Below are positions 39,547-50,340 of a stretch of DNA of 64,000 nucleotides, one piece after another. The stretch's first letter is position 1. Every line of letters starts with the position of its first letter. Origin of the DNA: an uncultured Desulfobacterales bacterium (GTDB lineage Bacteria; Desulfobacterota; Desulfobacteria; Desulfobacterales; JAHEIW01); assembly GCA_947259495.1 (NCBI GenBank), contig CAMYLV010000010.1, forward strand, positions 159,513-223,512, in the 5' to 3' direction. The notes beneath the pieces are model-generated. The model was not told where the DNA came from. It was given only the letters and a program-made list of their open reading frames with translations, and made no database searches. The translations under genes and the position numbers were made by a program.

Positions 39547-40320
39547 CTAAGCTGCCCTACCAACATCATTGATCAGCCTGGCGTTCATGTCATCGATGGA
39601 CCGCATCATTTTCTGATACGACTCATAGCCCCGCAGAACCTCGATCATCTCGGTCATCATTCGGACCGTATCGACATTCGAAAGCTCGAGAAACCCCTGA
39701 CTGACCTTGAGATCTTCATCGAGATCCCGTAACGCATACGGCTTCAACGCGCGATAATAATTATGTCCGGCTTTTTCAAGCGCATGGGACTGGTCAGAAT
39801 CAATAATGCGCAGGCGATCAACCTGTGATCCAGCAACGGTTATATAGCCATCCTCGGACACTGAAAATTCGCGCTTATCATCGTCGGGTTTCGCGACTTT
39901 TATCTGAATTTCTCCACTTTGCCCTAAAACCGGAAACCCTTCCTGGGTAACCAGCATCTCGTCTGCATCAACCGTAAAATCCCCTCTGCGTGTATACAGT
40001 ATGCCTTCGGGCGTCTGGATACAAAAAAAACCCGTACCCGATATTGCCAGATCAAATGGACTATCCGTTTTTTTGATTTCACCCGCGGAAAAGTCTGTAT
40101 AGGTGCTATATTCCATCCAGTACTCCGGAGCCTGTGATCGGTCCCAGTTAACGGGTCGTTTATTGCCGGTAGTCAATGCGGCGAGATCAAATGCCAGGAA
40201 ACGACTCCCGTCTTTTTTAAAGCCAACGGAGTTAACATTGGCCAGATTGTTGGAAAGCAGCTGCAAACGCTTCTCGTATGCCAGGGCACCGTTAGCAGAC
40301 ATGTAAATCGATCCACTCAT
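39547..40320 (-). CDS. flgF: Flagellar basal-body rod protein FlgF
   Basis: [38 protein letters not shown]. Confidence 0.92.
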   Translation of the reverse strand: MSGSIYMSANGALAYEKRLQLLSNNLANVNSVGFKKDGSRFLAFDLAALTTGNKRPVNWDRSQAPEYWMEYSTYTDFSAGEIKKTDSPFDLAISGTGFFCIQTPEGILYTRRGDFTVDADEMLVTQEGFPVLGQSGEIQIKVAKPDDDKREFSVSEDGYITVAGSQVDRLRIIDSDQSHALEKAGHNYYRALKPYALRDLDEDLKVSQGFLELSNVDTVRMMTEMIEVLRGYESYQKMMRSIDDMNARLINDVGRAA

Positions 40321-40427
40321 TGATAAACTCCTTATCCGAATGACCCCCATTAAAATATGCAGGGTCATTATACTTAAAGATTCAGCCAGCGGTATTCACG
40401 AACGGCTCGCCGGTCGCTGGAATCAAA

Positions 40428-40443
40428 TGCAAGACACATACCA
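40428..40443 (-). promoter_or_regulatory. Sigma54 promoter for the flgF-flgG-flgA-flgH-flgI operon
   Basis: Minus strand TGGTATGTGTCTTGCA fits TGGYAYRNNNNTTGCW; about 100 bp upstream of flgF. Confidence 0.75.
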
Positions 40444-40729
40444 ACCGGATCTTTTACAGACACCGGGAATGAAAACCCGGAAATGAATTTACAACCCGGT
40501 CAGCATGTTTATAATAAAAACAATATCAATGCCTTATAAGTTTTAAGGACATCCGTCCGAATCCTCCTGAAATTGGGGATGTGACGGAAATCGAGAACGC
40601 TAATGCGAACCGGGCTCAATGTGCCGAATGCGGTATTTTTTGCCGCTGTGGCTTTATTCGTCCGAATGACATCAAAGGCAGCAGGAGCAGTTGAATGGCC
40701 CCGAAAAATAAAGGTCACGCGAGGCGGGT

Positions 40730-41290
40730 TTAGACGGGAGAATGGCTTTTCTTTTTAGCGGACCCACCGCTCAGATGCTTGAGCTTTAAAACCAGATCGA
40801 CTTCACCCTGAGGAACGTTCAACCGCTCTGAAATGTCTGCCAGGGTCAGCCCCTGGTCAGCCAGACTTTCAATTTCACTGTAAATAATGTCGGCAGCGTC
40901 CTGCTCGGCTGCTTCGGCGCTTGAAATCTGGTCACGCGGAATCGCCGGTAGCGACGTTAGCAGACTTGGTGCAATCTGCTTTTCGCGCAGATTAAAATAA
41001 GCATCCAGGGTTTGCCGTTCCTTATCGATGGTCTCCACAATATGATTAAAGGCCAGCTCGGTTTGCTGCCGAACAGCCTCAACGACAAATTCAGTATTAT
41101 AATTTTGCGATCGCTCTCCAGGCGGCGCTTTTAAAATAAGCTGCTTGAATTTAATCCGGTTCAGAATCAAAAACAGGATAATCAATCCACACAAAAAGAT
41201 TTGCGTCGCATCAAGGACGATTTCCCAGAAGTTAAGTATGTGTGGTGCCATTTCCACTCCCCATGTCGTGTCAACTTGACTGACAGTCAT
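40730..41290 (-). CDS. Flagellar-cluster membrane protein of unknown function
   Basis: N-terminal TM (FLCGLIILFLILNRI), C-terminal HTH-like LADQGLTLADISERLNVPQGEVDLVLKL. Confidence 0.7.
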   Translation of the reverse strand: MTVSQVDTTWGVEMAPHILNFWEIVLDATQIFLCGLIILFLILNRIKFKQLILKAPPGERSQNYNTEFVVEAVRQQTELAFNHIVETIDKERQTLDAYFNLREKQIAPSLLTSLPAIPRDQISSAEAAEQDAADIIYSEIESLADQGLTLADISERLNVPQGEVDLVLKLKHLSGGSAKKKSHSPV

Positions 41291-41586
41291 CAGACGTGCA
41301 CATCAATAATTTTCTGGTCCAAATCGTCTGCTGCTTCAGCGGTATCGTTTGAATTTGAGGACTCGGTGGAGCCTGGGGCTTGACCCTTTTCGGCCTTACC
41401 CGCAACATCTACGGTGTCGGACTTTTTTTTCTTGCGGCGTTTCTTTTTATCTTTTTTATCATCTGCATTTAAATACTTTTCAAAAGGTGGTTTCTCATCA
41501 TCGCGCTTTTTGCGATTCACGCGCTGGATTTGCCCTGAAGCAGACACCGGTGGCAGCCCTTTCGGGAAATGAATGTCGTCAACCAT
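41290..41586 (-). CDS. Small charged hypothetical protein
   Basis: 98 aa; Lys-rich; overlaps start of the 40730 gene by 1 nt. Confidence 0.6.
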   Translation of the reverse strand: MVDDIHFPKGLPPVSASGQIQRVNRKKRDDEKPPFEKYLNADDKKDKKKRRKKKKSDTVDVAGKAEKGQAPGSTESSNSNDTAEAADDLDQKIIDVHV

Positions 41587-41620
41587 AAGTCTATCCTCTG
41601 TGTTGCATATTTAATTCCAC

Positions 41621-41640
41621 CAGAACATTTTTTTGACAAC
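41621..41640 (+). repeat. Dispersed hairpin element, partial copy D (right end)
   Basis: AGAACATTTTTTTGACAACC versus GGAACGTTTTTTTGACAACC of copy A. Confidence 0.55.
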
Positions 41641-41657
41641 CCTTATATAACTGGCGA

Positions 41658-42413
41658 TCACTCATCCAATAAATTTTGTTTCCGCAATTTGGCCCGTAAA
41701 TGCAAAATGGCCTGGGAATGTATTTGCGACACCCGTGATTCGGTGATCCCGAGGACTTGCCCGGTTTCTTTCATTGTCAATTCGTCCAGGTAATACAGTG
41801 AGATTACCAGGCGTTCCTTCTCGGGCAGTTGCTTAATCGCCTGAGCCATAGCTTCTCTTAATTCTTTTAGCTTGGTTATGGTCAGGGCATCATCTTCGTT
41901 GTTGATCAGGTAATTTAACAACTTTTCTTTTTCGTCTCTGGAAGACACCCCCAATTCTTCAAGGCTGATAAAAGAGATGCTCGACATTTGTTTCGTGCGG
42001 TACACCTGTTCCAGATCAACGCCGAGTTCCTGGGCAACTTCTGTATCTTCAGCTTCGCGGCCGAATTTTTGTTCCAGACGCGCATAGACGGATTCAAGTT
42101 CCCGTATTTTGCGTCGATTTGATCTGGAAAGAAAATCCCGCGCCCGCAGTTCGCTGAGCACCGCCCCCTTGATGCGAAAGATCGCATAGGTCATAAACTT
42201 GTTATCTCGCCGGGGGTCATAACGATCCACCGCCTGGATCAAACCGATAACGCCGACATTCATCAGGTCATCGACATCGACAGTTGAAGGAAGATGAACG
42301 GCCAACCGTTGAACGATGCGCTTCACATAAGGCAGATATTCGGTAATCAACTGGTCGCGATAAGCTGGGTCTTTGGGAACGACTTTTTGGGTTCGTCTCT
42401 GTGCCAGGGCCAT
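41658..42413 (-). CDS. fliA: Flagellar sigma28 factor FliA
   Basis: VDVDDLMNVGVIGLIQAVDRYDPRRDNKFMTYAIFRIKGAVLSELRARDF; YYLDELTMKETGQVLGITESRVSQIHSQAILHLR. Confidence 0.96.
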   Translation of the reverse strand: MALAQRRTQKVVPKDPAYRDQLITEYLPYVKRIVQRLAVHLPSTVDVDDLMNVGVIGLIQAVDRYDPRRDNKFMTYAIFRIKGAVLSELRARDFLSRSNRRKIRELESVYARLEQKFGREAEDTEVAQELGVDLEQVYRTKQMSSISFISLEELGVSSRDEKEKLLNYLINNEDDALTITKLKELREAMAQAIKQLPEKERLVISLYYLDELTMKETGQVLGITESRVSQIHSQAILHLRAKLRKQNLLDE

Positions 42414-42431
42414 AGAATTTAATTTCTCCGG

Positions 42432-43340
42432 TTATGAAAGATTATTTTCAATCAAATGGTGCCAGAAAAAATTGGAATCGCCGTTGGGCATTTGGGTCGG
42501 TAGCTGGGCGATTACTTTCCGGGCCAGTTCCTGAAAACATTTGCTGGCGCGCGCATCCGGAAAAAGATCACTGACAAGCTTTTGCTGTTTGATGCCCTGG
42601 GTGACGTTGGCATCAAAAAGCACGCTTCCGACATAATCAAGAGTCATATCTAAAAATCTTTTTGTCACCAGATTTAGTTGCCGGAACACCTCATTTCCCT
42701 GTTGTGTTGTGCCAGCCAGGTTCACGATGACCTTGCAGCTTTTCTCAGCATACTTCAGCGCAAGCACTTTCATTAATGCATAGGCATCGGTTATGGCGGT
42801 CGGCTCGGGAGAGACCACCACGACTATTTCCTGAGCGATCACGTTAAAGTCCATTACATTTGAAGATATTCCAGCAGCGGTGTCGATCAGTAATAGGTCC
42901 ACTCGGTCAATCACCTGATCCAGCTCGCTCAAAATTTGAACTTTCTGTTGTTTGGTCAGCTGGGTCAATTCTTGAATTCCTGAAGCGGCCGGTAAAATAA
43001 GCAGATTACCAGGGCCTTCGACGATAATCTCTCTGATTGATTTTTCACCCATGAGGACATGCGACAGATTGTATTTCGGTGCCAGTCCCAGCAGTACATC
43101 AAGATTGCCCAATCCCAGGTCTGCATCTAAAATCAGCACTTTTTTACCCAGCCGGCATAAAGCGTAGCCGAGATTGGCCACAATATTGGTCTTTCCCACA
43201 CCGCCCTTGCCGCTGGTAACGGCAATCACCCGCGGGACCGTCGTACGGCCGGTTCGGGGTGCGTCCGCCCGCTTCATATCATAGCGCTTCATGCGATCCG
43301 ACAGGCGGATGACATTATCTGAGGGATTTTTCGAATTCAT
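42432..43340 (-). CDS. flhG: MinD-like ATPase FlhG/FleN
   Basis: VIAVTSGKGGVGKTNIVANLGYAL, deviant Walker A; next to flhF. Confidence 0.94.
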   Translation of the reverse strand: MNSKNPSDNVIRLSDRMKRYDMKRADAPRTGRTTVPRVIAVTSGKGGVGKTNIVANLGYALCRLGKKVLILDADLGLGNLDVLLGLAPKYNLSHVLMGEKSIREIIVEGPGNLLILPAASGIQELTQLTKQQKVQILSELDQVIDRVDLLLIDTAAGISSNVMDFNVIAQEIVVVVSPEPTAITDAYALMKVLALKYAEKSCKVIVNLAGTTQQGNEVFRQLNLVTKRFLDMTLDYVGSVLFDANVTQGIKQQKLVSDLFPDARASKCFQELARKVIAQLPTQMPNGDSNFFWHHLIENNLS

Positions 43341-43370
43341 TGGGATAGCCGTTCCTTTCGCATCTATTCC

Positions 43371-44804
43371 TTAAGAGTAGTTTGAGATTCGCACCGAATC
43401 CCTCGTCGTCGACAAGTCATTTTGAAACGCTTCGCTTTTGTCCGGCTGACAATCTCTGCAGGGCATAAATTGTTGTATCTTAGCAACCTCTGCACTTGAA
43501 AAAGTGATCAGATTTTTTGATTTTATCTTCCGGGTCCACTTACAATCCGAACAGTGGAACACGTCTGAATTTTTGTTGGCAACAAATTGGTGCTCACTTA
43601 AATGCGCACTAGTAACCGCAACGGTTGGGTCCTTTGTCCGGGTGTTGGTAAGGGCTGTTGGAAATTTAAAATCGCCTAATAGCAGTTCTACAATTTTTTC
43701 CAAAGATCCGATTTCGATGGCATTCGGCACCTGGCGGCCGCTGGTTAAATAGGACAGGGGCAACGGATGATCACTCAGTAAATTGATTAAATTACCATAG
43801 GTGCAGCTTTCATCCAGCTTGGTGAAAATTAAGCTCGCAACAGTCAGCGCGTCTATGCGTTTAAGGGTGTTGCCTAAATCGCTATCTTTGGCCATCGCGC
43901 TTAACGCCAAATGGACCTCAAGGCGTTCAATGCAATCCAAACAGCCCTTGAGAGCATCGATTTCATCCGGGTTTGCGGGGTTGAATCCCGGCGTATCAAC
44001 AAGGATAAGCTCAAATTCGCCGAATTCGTCAACAGCCGACTTAAATGTAGCGGGCGTGGCAGCAGTTTTAAGGGGGATTCCGATTGCCTGGGCATAAGTC
44101 TTTAGCTCGGCCGCGGCCCCGATGCGATAGGAATCAAGTGAAATCAGCGCAACCGTTTGATGGTGTTCAAGCGCATGCCGGGCAGCCAGTTTGGCGATGG
44201 TGGTTGTTTTCCCGACACCGGTAGACCCCACAACGGCCAGCACCCGGCAGCCGGATCGGGTTGGAACCAGCACCTTGGTCGGCTGGTTTTTGTCGCGTAA
44301 TATGTCTGCTATTTCAAAAATAATTGGGCCGGTTGTCTTTAATCGATCATTCGCATATCGCCGCTTTAAGCGAGTGACGATGTCAGCGGCCAGATCACGT
44401 TTAACTTCCTGGGACAGCAAATGCTCAAAGAAACTGCTCAGCACACCGTCTGATGCGATGCGGTTGCCGTTTTCGAGCTGGTGCGACGACTTGCGATCGT
44501 TTCGTGATTTAATGCGGCTGCCGATCGCCCGGTGGAAATTTCGTGACCTGGGTCTGCCGTTTGGTTCGTATCGTCGGTAAGCCCTCAAGGCCCCGGCAAA
44601 AGCGGCTCCATTTGATTCAGCCGGAAGATGATAGGCGTCGACTGCGGCGGTAACCTCCACGCCCACCGATTTTACCAGACCTAACAGTTTATTCTCTTTT
44701 TTCAAACTGCGGGCCGATAAAATCACCGCATCAGGACCCAGTTCATTTTTAATCAACCGCAGGGCGGATGTCATATCCCCGGCTTCAAAGCGTTTAATCT
44801 GCAT
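43371..44804 (-). CDS. flhF: SRP-like GTPase FlhF
   Basis: MQIKRFEAGDMTSALRLIKNELGPDAVILSARSL; VVGSTGVGKTTTIAKLAAR. Confidence 0.95.
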   Translation of the reverse strand: MQIKRFEAGDMTSALRLIKNELGPDAVILSARSLKKENKLLGLVKSVGVEVTAAVDAYHLPAESNGAAFAGALRAYRRYEPNGRPRSRNFHRAIGSRIKSRNDRKSSHQLENGNRIASDGVLSSFFEHLLSQEVKRDLAADIVTRLKRRYANDRLKTTGPIIFEIADILRDKNQPTKVLVPTRSGCRVLAVVGSTGVGKTTTIAKLAARHALEHHQTVALISLDSYRIGAAAELKTYAQAIGIPLKTAATPATFKSAVDEFGEFELILVDTPGFNPANPDEIDALKGCLDCIERLEVHLALSAMAKDSDLGNTLKRIDALTVASLIFTKLDESCTYGNLINLLSDHPLPLSYLTSGRQVPNAIEIGSLEKIVELLLGDFKFPTALTNTRTKDPTVAVTSAHLSEHQFVANKNSDVFHCSDCKWTRKIKSKNLITFSSAEVAKIQQFMPCRDCQPDKSEAFQNDLSTTRDSVRISNYS

Positions 44805-46890
44805 CGTTTAACTCCAGTACATCTAAGGATTGTATTTCAATGTTACTGAGAATTTCATCATAGGACAGCACGGTAACCCGGGGCATAAACCGATCCACGA
44901 GCTGTTTGACATGGTACCGGATCTGGGCCGAACACAGCACCACCGGCTGATAGCGTAAAGAAGAAAACTTTTCTAGACGTTCCACCAGGTTGTTCATCAT
45001 CTGCTGAGCAATATTGGGATCCAGTGCTAAAAAGGTTCCATGATCGGTTTGCTGCAATGCACCTGAAATGGCAGATTCTAGACTGTGACCGAGGGTAATG
45101 GCAGCAATGTTGCCTTCCGGTGTCAGGTGCATTTTGGTTGTCGTTCGCGCCAATGCGTGGCGCACATGTTCGGTTAAGATGACCAGATCCTTTGTGGCTG
45201 GGGCCCAGTCTGCAATGGTTTCACATATGGCCAGTAAATCGCGAATAGGAACCTGTTCGCGAAGAAGATTACGCAATACCCGGACGAGTCCCCCCAACGG
45301 TAATAAATTGGGAACCAGTTCTTCGACAACCTTGGGATGGGTTTCCTTTAGCGTATCCAATAGTTGCTGGACATCCTGTCTGCCAAGCATTTCGTGGCAG
45401 TGCTGCTTGACGATTTCAGACAGATGGGTCGTCAGCACGGTTGCCAGATCCACGACCGTAAACCCTTTGGCCAGCGCCTGCTCTTTGACATCTTCTTTTA
45501 TCCACAGGGCCGGCAAACCGTATGTGGGCTCATAGGTTGGGATGCCGTCAATTTTTTCTTCGATGGCATTCGGATTCATCGCCAGAAAATAGTTGGACAT
45601 TAATTCCCCTCTGGCGACTTCATTACCTTTGAGCAAAATGGCATATTCACCGGATTTTAACTGCATGTTATCCTGGATGTGCACCGGCGCGACAATGATC
45701 CCAAGCTCGCGTGCGATCTGGCGACGTAACGATTTAATGCGTTCCAATAGCTGACCATCCTGCTCGATATCCACCAGTGGAATAAGCCCGTATCCGACTT
45801 CGATCGCCAATGTATCCAGCGGAGGCAGTGCATCGAACTGATCCGTCGGTAATGCTTTTTCTTCACTTATTTTCTTTACCTCCTCAGCCCGGGCACGTTC
45901 TTTGATAGACTGGAATATGGTATATGCCAGCCCGCCAGACAAAACCGCTAAAACCAGAAACGGCACGGTGGGCAAACCGGGCACCAGACCAAAGCCAAAA
46001 AGAACCCCTGCGGCCACGGCGATCGCTTTCGGCTGTATGAGTACCTGCGATGCAATTTCTTTTCCCAAACTCGAATCCGCCCCGGCACGGGTAACAATAA
46101 CCCCGGCGGCGGTGGAGACGATGAGGGCCGGCACCTGGCTGACCAGACCATCACCAATTGTCAGCAAGGTATAATTTTGGGCGGCATCGACAAAGGTCAT
46201 GGAGTTTTGAAAAATACCGATGGACAGCCCGCCGATAATATTGATCAGGGTAATGACGATTCCGGCTATCGCATCACCGCGCACGAATTTATTGGCGCCA
46301 TCCATCGCCCCATAGTACTCGGCTTCCCGGGCGATGATGCTACGCCGTTCACGGGCTTCCAGCTCGGTGATTAAACCAGCATTCAGATCGGCATCGATGC
46401 TCATCTGTTTGCCGGGCATGGCATCCAGCGTAAATCGTGCCGCCACTTCGGCAATTCGACCAGCCCCTTTGGTAATCACCATGAAGTTAATGGCCACCAG
46501 TATTAGAAAAACAATAATGCCCACCAGATAGTTACCGCCGACTACAAACCCGCCGAATGACTGGATGACCCTGCCGGCGGCCAGGGTGCCTTCATTGCCG
46601 TGCAGCAAAATGATACGGGTCGAGGCAACGTTAAGCGACAAGCGGAATAAGGTTACCAGAAGCAGAATCGACGGAAATGAGGATAAATCAAGCGGCCGCG
46701 AAACATACATGCTGGCCAGAAGAATGATCAGCGAAAAGGTAATACTGAAAGACAACAGCAGATCCAGCAGAAAGGTCGGCAAAGGCATGACCATAAAAAT
46801 CAGGATGCCGACCACGGCTACGGCCATCAAAAGGTCGCTGTTTTTAGCAACCAATGGAATTTGGCCTGTCATTTGAGTCTGATCTGCCAA
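44794..46890 (-). CDS. flhA: Flagellar export protein FlhA
   Basis: 698 aa; TFLLDLLLSFSITFSLIILLASMYV, VITKGAGRIAEVAARFTLDAMPGKQMSIDADLNAG. Confidence 0.98.
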   Translation of the reverse strand: MADQTQMTGQIPLVAKNSDLLMAVAVVGILIFMVMPLPTFLLDLLLSFSITFSLIILLASMYVSRPLDLSSFPSILLLVTLFRLSLNVASTRIILLHGNEGTLAAGRVIQSFGGFVVGGNYLVGIIVFLILVAINFMVITKGAGRIAEVAARFTLDAMPGKQMSIDADLNAGLITELEARERRSIIAREAEYYGAMDGANKFVRGDAIAGIVITLINIIGGLSIGIFQNSMTFVDAAQNYTLLTIGDGLVSQVPALIVSTAAGVIVTRAGADSSLGKEIASQVLIQPKAIAVAAGVLFGFGLVPGLPTVPFLVLAVLSGGLAYTIFQSIKERARAEEVKKISEEKALPTDQFDALPPLDTLAIEVGYGLIPLVDIEQDGQLLERIKSLRRQIARELGIIVAPVHIQDNMQLKSGEYAILLKGNEVARGELMSNYFLAMNPNAIEEKIDGIPTYEPTYGLPALWIKEDVKEQALAKGFTVVDLATVLTTHLSEIVKQHCHEMLGRQDVQQLLDTLKETHPKVVEELVPNLLPLGGLVRVLRNLLREQVPIRDLLAICETIADWAPATKDLVILTEHVRHALARTTTKMHLTPEGNIAAITLGHSLESAISGALQQTDHGTFLALDPNIAQQMMNNLVERLEKFSSLRYQPVVLCSAQIRYHVKQLVDRFMPRVTVLSYDEILSNIEIQSLDVLELNDAD

Positions 46891-46901
46891 AGAAATTTCC
46901 T

Positions 46902-47981
46902 TTAAAATGCCGTTTGGTAAATACCCTTGAGGCGGTAGACATATGCCAATACTTCGGCCACAGCCCGGTAAAGCTCCGCCGGAATAAATTCACCGATCTC
47001 AACCATTTTATGCAAGGCCTGGGCCAACGGTTTATCTTCAACAAGCGGCACCCGGTTTTCGCGGGCAATCTCTTTTATTTTTTCTGCAATGTTGCCAGCG
47101 CCTTTGGCAACCACCTTCGGAGCCATCATCTGTACCGCATCAAACTTTAGCGCCACGGCCAGATGAACGGGGTTGGTAATGACGACATCCGCCTCGGGCA
47201 CAGCTTCCATCATCCGGCGACTGGCCATCTCCAGCTGCATCTTTCGAATCCGCCCCTTAACCTTGGGATCCCCTTCACTTTGCCTGCGTTCATCTTTGAC
47301 TTCCTGCTTGGTCATCTTCAGGTTTTCCTCGTACTGCCAGCGCTGGTAAATATAATCGAGGACCGCCAAAATAATGAGCGCCAGGCACACGAAGAAAAAT
47401 ATTTTAAGGGCCACTGCGCCGATAAAAAGTAAGATCTCGCCGACTTCCTGTTGTATTAAAGCAGGAAACTTGGTTATTTCCTTTTTGACGACCCCGTAAG
47501 CGATCAGGCCGACTAAAAGGATTTTAAATAGGGATTTCACCAGCTCCACCAGCGATTTCAAGGAAACCAGCTTTTTTAAGCCCGAAATCGGGTTGAATTT
47601 GGATAGTTTGGGCCGCATGGGTTCGCTGTGCATTTCAAATCCAATCTGACCAATGTTGCCCGCCAACCCGGCAATCAGAACCGGCACAAAAAACGGAATT
47701 AAAATAAAAAATACTTTCCCGAAAATAGCCGCAGCAAAGACACTGAGATCTGAAACCACATCGATCCGCAGAGTGTCTAGCTGCTGATAGATGCCACCGA
47801 TCACCTCCGAGATGCTCCAGAACATCCATGAACCGGCAAAATAGAAAAAACCCATGGCGGTCATTAAAATCAGAACCGACGGAATCTCTCGGCTTTGGGC
47901 AACCTGTCCTTTGCGCCTGGCTCGCTCCCGGCGTTTCGGGGTTGCTTTTTCGGTACGTTCCTGACCAGCGCTTTCTGGCAT
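46902..47981 (-). CDS. flhB: Flagellar export switch protein FlhB
   Basis: ERTEKATPKRRERARRKGQVAQSREIPS; autocleavage NPVH motif in VVITNPVHLAVALKFD. Confidence 0.98.
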   Translation of the reverse strand: MPESAGQERTEKATPKRRERARRKGQVAQSREIPSVLILMTAMGFFYFAGSWMFWSISEVIGGIYQQLDTLRIDVVSDLSVFAAAIFGKVFFILIPFFVPVLIAGLAGNIGQIGFEMHSEPMRPKLSKFNPISGLKKLVSLKSLVELVKSLFKILLVGLIAYGVVKKEITKFPALIQQEVGEILLFIGAVALKIFFFVCLALIILAVLDYIYQRWQYEENLKMTKQEVKDERRQSEGDPKVKGRIRKMQLEMASRRMMEAVPEADVVITNPVHLAVALKFDAVQMMAPKVVAKGAGNIAEKIKEIARENRVPLVEDKPLAQALHKMVEIGEFIPAELYRAVAEVLAYVYRLKGIYQTAF

Positions 47982-48001
47982 CGTTGACCTCGGTTAGATT
48001 T

Positions 48002-48811
48002 TTAAGATGCGGCTCCCATCAGTAAAAAAATCGTCTTTCCCAGATTGTTGAACACCGTTTTTAGAAATGATGACAGATACGGCAGACTGAAGCCGATAAA
48101 CAGCAGCCCGATCATTATTTTTAACGGCATGGCCACAAATAAGACGTTCATCTGGGGCACCGTGCGGGCAATCAGACCAAACGCAATGCTGGTAAGCAAT
48201 AAGGCAGCGATGACCGGAGCCCCCACTTTGATAGCAATCACGAACATATTGCCGGCTAGACCCATCAGCTGTTCAATCAGTGAACCGCTGAATCTGAACC
48301 CGAAGAGGGGCACCAGCCGAAAGCTATCCGCCAGTGCCTTTAAAAACCAATGATGCGCATTCAGTGTTAAAAAAATTAAAAAAGCAAATAGTTGAAAAAA
48401 TTGTGACAGCAACGGCACCTGCTGACCGGCCGAGGGATCCATGACCCGGGCAATCGCCAGGCCCATTTGATACCCCGCCATCTGCCCGGCCAATTGCAGA
48501 CCGACAAAAATCAAATTAACCGCCATACCGATGCTGATTCCCAGCAGAATTTCACCGACGGCACCAATGGCAAAGCTGCCCAGGTGCTCTGGTACCGCAA
48601 AAGCCGTTCGGTCCAACAGAGGGTACAGAACGATACTGGCAGCCAGCGCCAGACCGAATTTAAATAAAACCGGTATGCTCTTGCTTTTAAATATCGGCAT
48701 GCTCATCAAAATGGCACCGATCCGCAAAAAGATCAGAAAAAATACCTGCAACGCGACTATGGGGATCGAAAACGATATCATATGGTACCATCGCCCACTG
48801 CAATTGGACAT
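48002..48811 (-). CDS. fliR: Flagellar export protein FliR
   Basis: FLIFLRIGAILMSMPIFKSKSIPVLFKFGLALAASI; downstream of fliQ. Confidence 0.95.
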   Translation of the reverse strand: MSNCSGRWYHMISFSIPIVALQVFFLIFLRIGAILMSMPIFKSKSIPVLFKFGLALAASIVLYPLLDRTAFAVPEHLGSFAIGAVGEILLGISIGMAVNLIFVGLQLAGQMAGYQMGLAIARVMDPSAGQQVPLLSQFFQLFAFLIFLTLNAHHWFLKALADSFRLVPLFGFRFSGSLIEQLMGLAGNMFVIAIKVGAPVIAALLLTSIAFGLIARTVPQMNVLFVAMPLKIMIGLLFIGFSLPYLSSFLKTVFNNLGKTIFLLMGAAS

Positions 48812-48821
48812 TCAGCCGGCA

Positions 48822-49091
48822 TCAGCGAATGTACGTCACAATGTTGCTGAACAAATCGGTCGTGAAAGTCAGCATGGTTTGCATCATCCAGGGTAAAAAG
48901 AATAACAGTGCGCACGCCACCGCCAACATTTTGGGAATAAAAGTCAGTGTCATTTCGTTGATGGAGGTGGCGGACTGAAATATGCTGACCAACAGCCCTA
49001 CCAGCAAACCGGCCAACAGCATAGGGGCTGCCAGTAGGATAGTGGTTTTAATGGCTTCGAAAAAAAATCCGGTTAAAAATTCAGGTGTCAT
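48822..49091 (-). CDS. fliQ: Flagellar export protein FliQ
   Basis: 89 aa; APMLLAGLLVGLLVSIFQSATSINEMTLTFIPKM. Confidence 0.96.
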   Translation of the reverse strand: MTPEFLTGFFFEAIKTTILLAAPMLLAGLLVGLLVSIFQSATSINEMTLTFIPKMLAVACALLFFLPWMMQTMLTFTTDLFSNIVTYIR

Positions 49092-49960
49092 TACACAAAA
49101 CTCCTGACCAAAGATCCGATCAGCAGATTCCAGCCATCGGCCAATACAAATAACATTAATTTAAATGGCAGTGATATCATGATCGGCGGCAACATCATCA
49201 TTCCCATGGACAGCAAAACACTGGCTACTACCATGTCGATGATCAAAAATGGTACATAAAGCAACAGCCCGATTTGAAATGCCGTTTTCACTTCACTGAT
49301 AATAAAAGAGGGAATCAGAACAGAAGTGGGAATATCGCCAGCATCCTTAGGCCGCTCCACTTTCGCAATTTCAACGAACAAAGCCAGATCCTTTTCCCGG
49401 GTCTGCTTGAACATAAATTTGCGCAACGGTACAGCAGCATTTTGCAGGGCCTGCTGCTGATCAATTTTATCATCTAAATACGGTTGCAGGGCATCCTGAT
49501 TGACCTCTTGCCAGACCGGCGTCATGATGAAAAAGGTTAAAAACAGCGCCAGACCGATAATGACCTGATTGGGCGGCATTTGCATGGTACCCAGTGCCCG
49601 GCGCAATAGCGACAGCACAATCACACAGCGGGTAAAGGAGGTCAGCATTATTAAAATGGCCGGTGCCAGGGACAGAATCGTCATCAACAGAAAAATCTGC
49701 AACACAACGGCCATTTTCCCGGGTTCCTGGGTTTGGTCCATGTCGATGCGAATAAACGCCGGGGTATCATTCGGCTCGGCAGCCGCACCGTCAGGTACAG
49801 CTCCAAAAATCGCGCCGATACCCACTGCGATAGCCGCCACAACAACCAGCAACTGCTGTAAGCGATGCTGCGATTGGCCATCACCGCAAACGGTTCTTTT
49901 TGGGCGCAGCGCAAAAAAACAAGCCCCGATCGGGCGATTTAAGGAATGCTGTCTGACCAT
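49091..49960 (-). CDS. fliP: Flagellar export protein FliP
   Basis: [41 protein letters not shown]. Confidence 0.97.
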   Translation of the reverse strand: MVRQHSLNRPIGACFFALRPKRTVCGDGQSQHRLQQLLVVVAAIAVGIGAIFGAVPDGAAAEPNDTPAFIRIDMDQTQEPGKMAVVLQIFLLMTILSLAPAILIMLTSFTRCVIVLSLLRRALGTMQMPPNQVIIGLALFLTFFIMTPVWQEVNQDALQPYLDDKIDQQQALQNAAVPLRKFMFKQTREKDLALFVEIAKVERPKDAGDIPTSVLIPSFIISEVKTAFQIGLLLYVPFLIIDMVVASVLLSMGMMMLPPIMISLPFKLMLFVLADGWNLLIGSLVRSFV

Positions 49961-50340
49961 TATTGATCGTTTTTTGACACCGTAAAACGGCGGGTTATTT
50001 TATTCAAATGATCGGAAAAAGACGGCGTAATGCGCCCGGTTCCTGGATCATGAATTTGATCCAAAATCGTTTTGTCATCTATTTTGGTCAACAGGCGAAT
50101 GGTGTCGCCGGCGATACCCACCACCAGTATCGCACCGGGGATTTCAACCAGAGAGATATTTTTTTTCAAGCCGATATACTGACTGGCCAATACCCGGATC
50201 ATTTTTCCCCCGGGAGCGGCGATGTCTTTTCGCATCACCCGCTTGCTGAAATAAAAAAAGAGCCCGAGACCCGCAAGCACCAGTGCCAGAGCGGCTACCA
50301 TTTTTAAGGTCGTGGCCAACATGTCCGGTGTGGCATTCAT
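49960..50340 (-). CDS. fliO: Flagellar export protein FliO
   Basis: Small membrane protein with [34 protein letters not shown] between fliN and fliP. Confidence 0.85.
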   Translation of the reverse strand: MNATPDMLATTLKMVAALALVLAGLGLFFYFSKRVMRKDIAAPGGKMIRVLASQYIGLKKNISLVEIPGAILVVGIAGDTIRLLTKIDDKTILDQIHDPGTGRITPSFSDHLNKITRRFTVSKNDQ

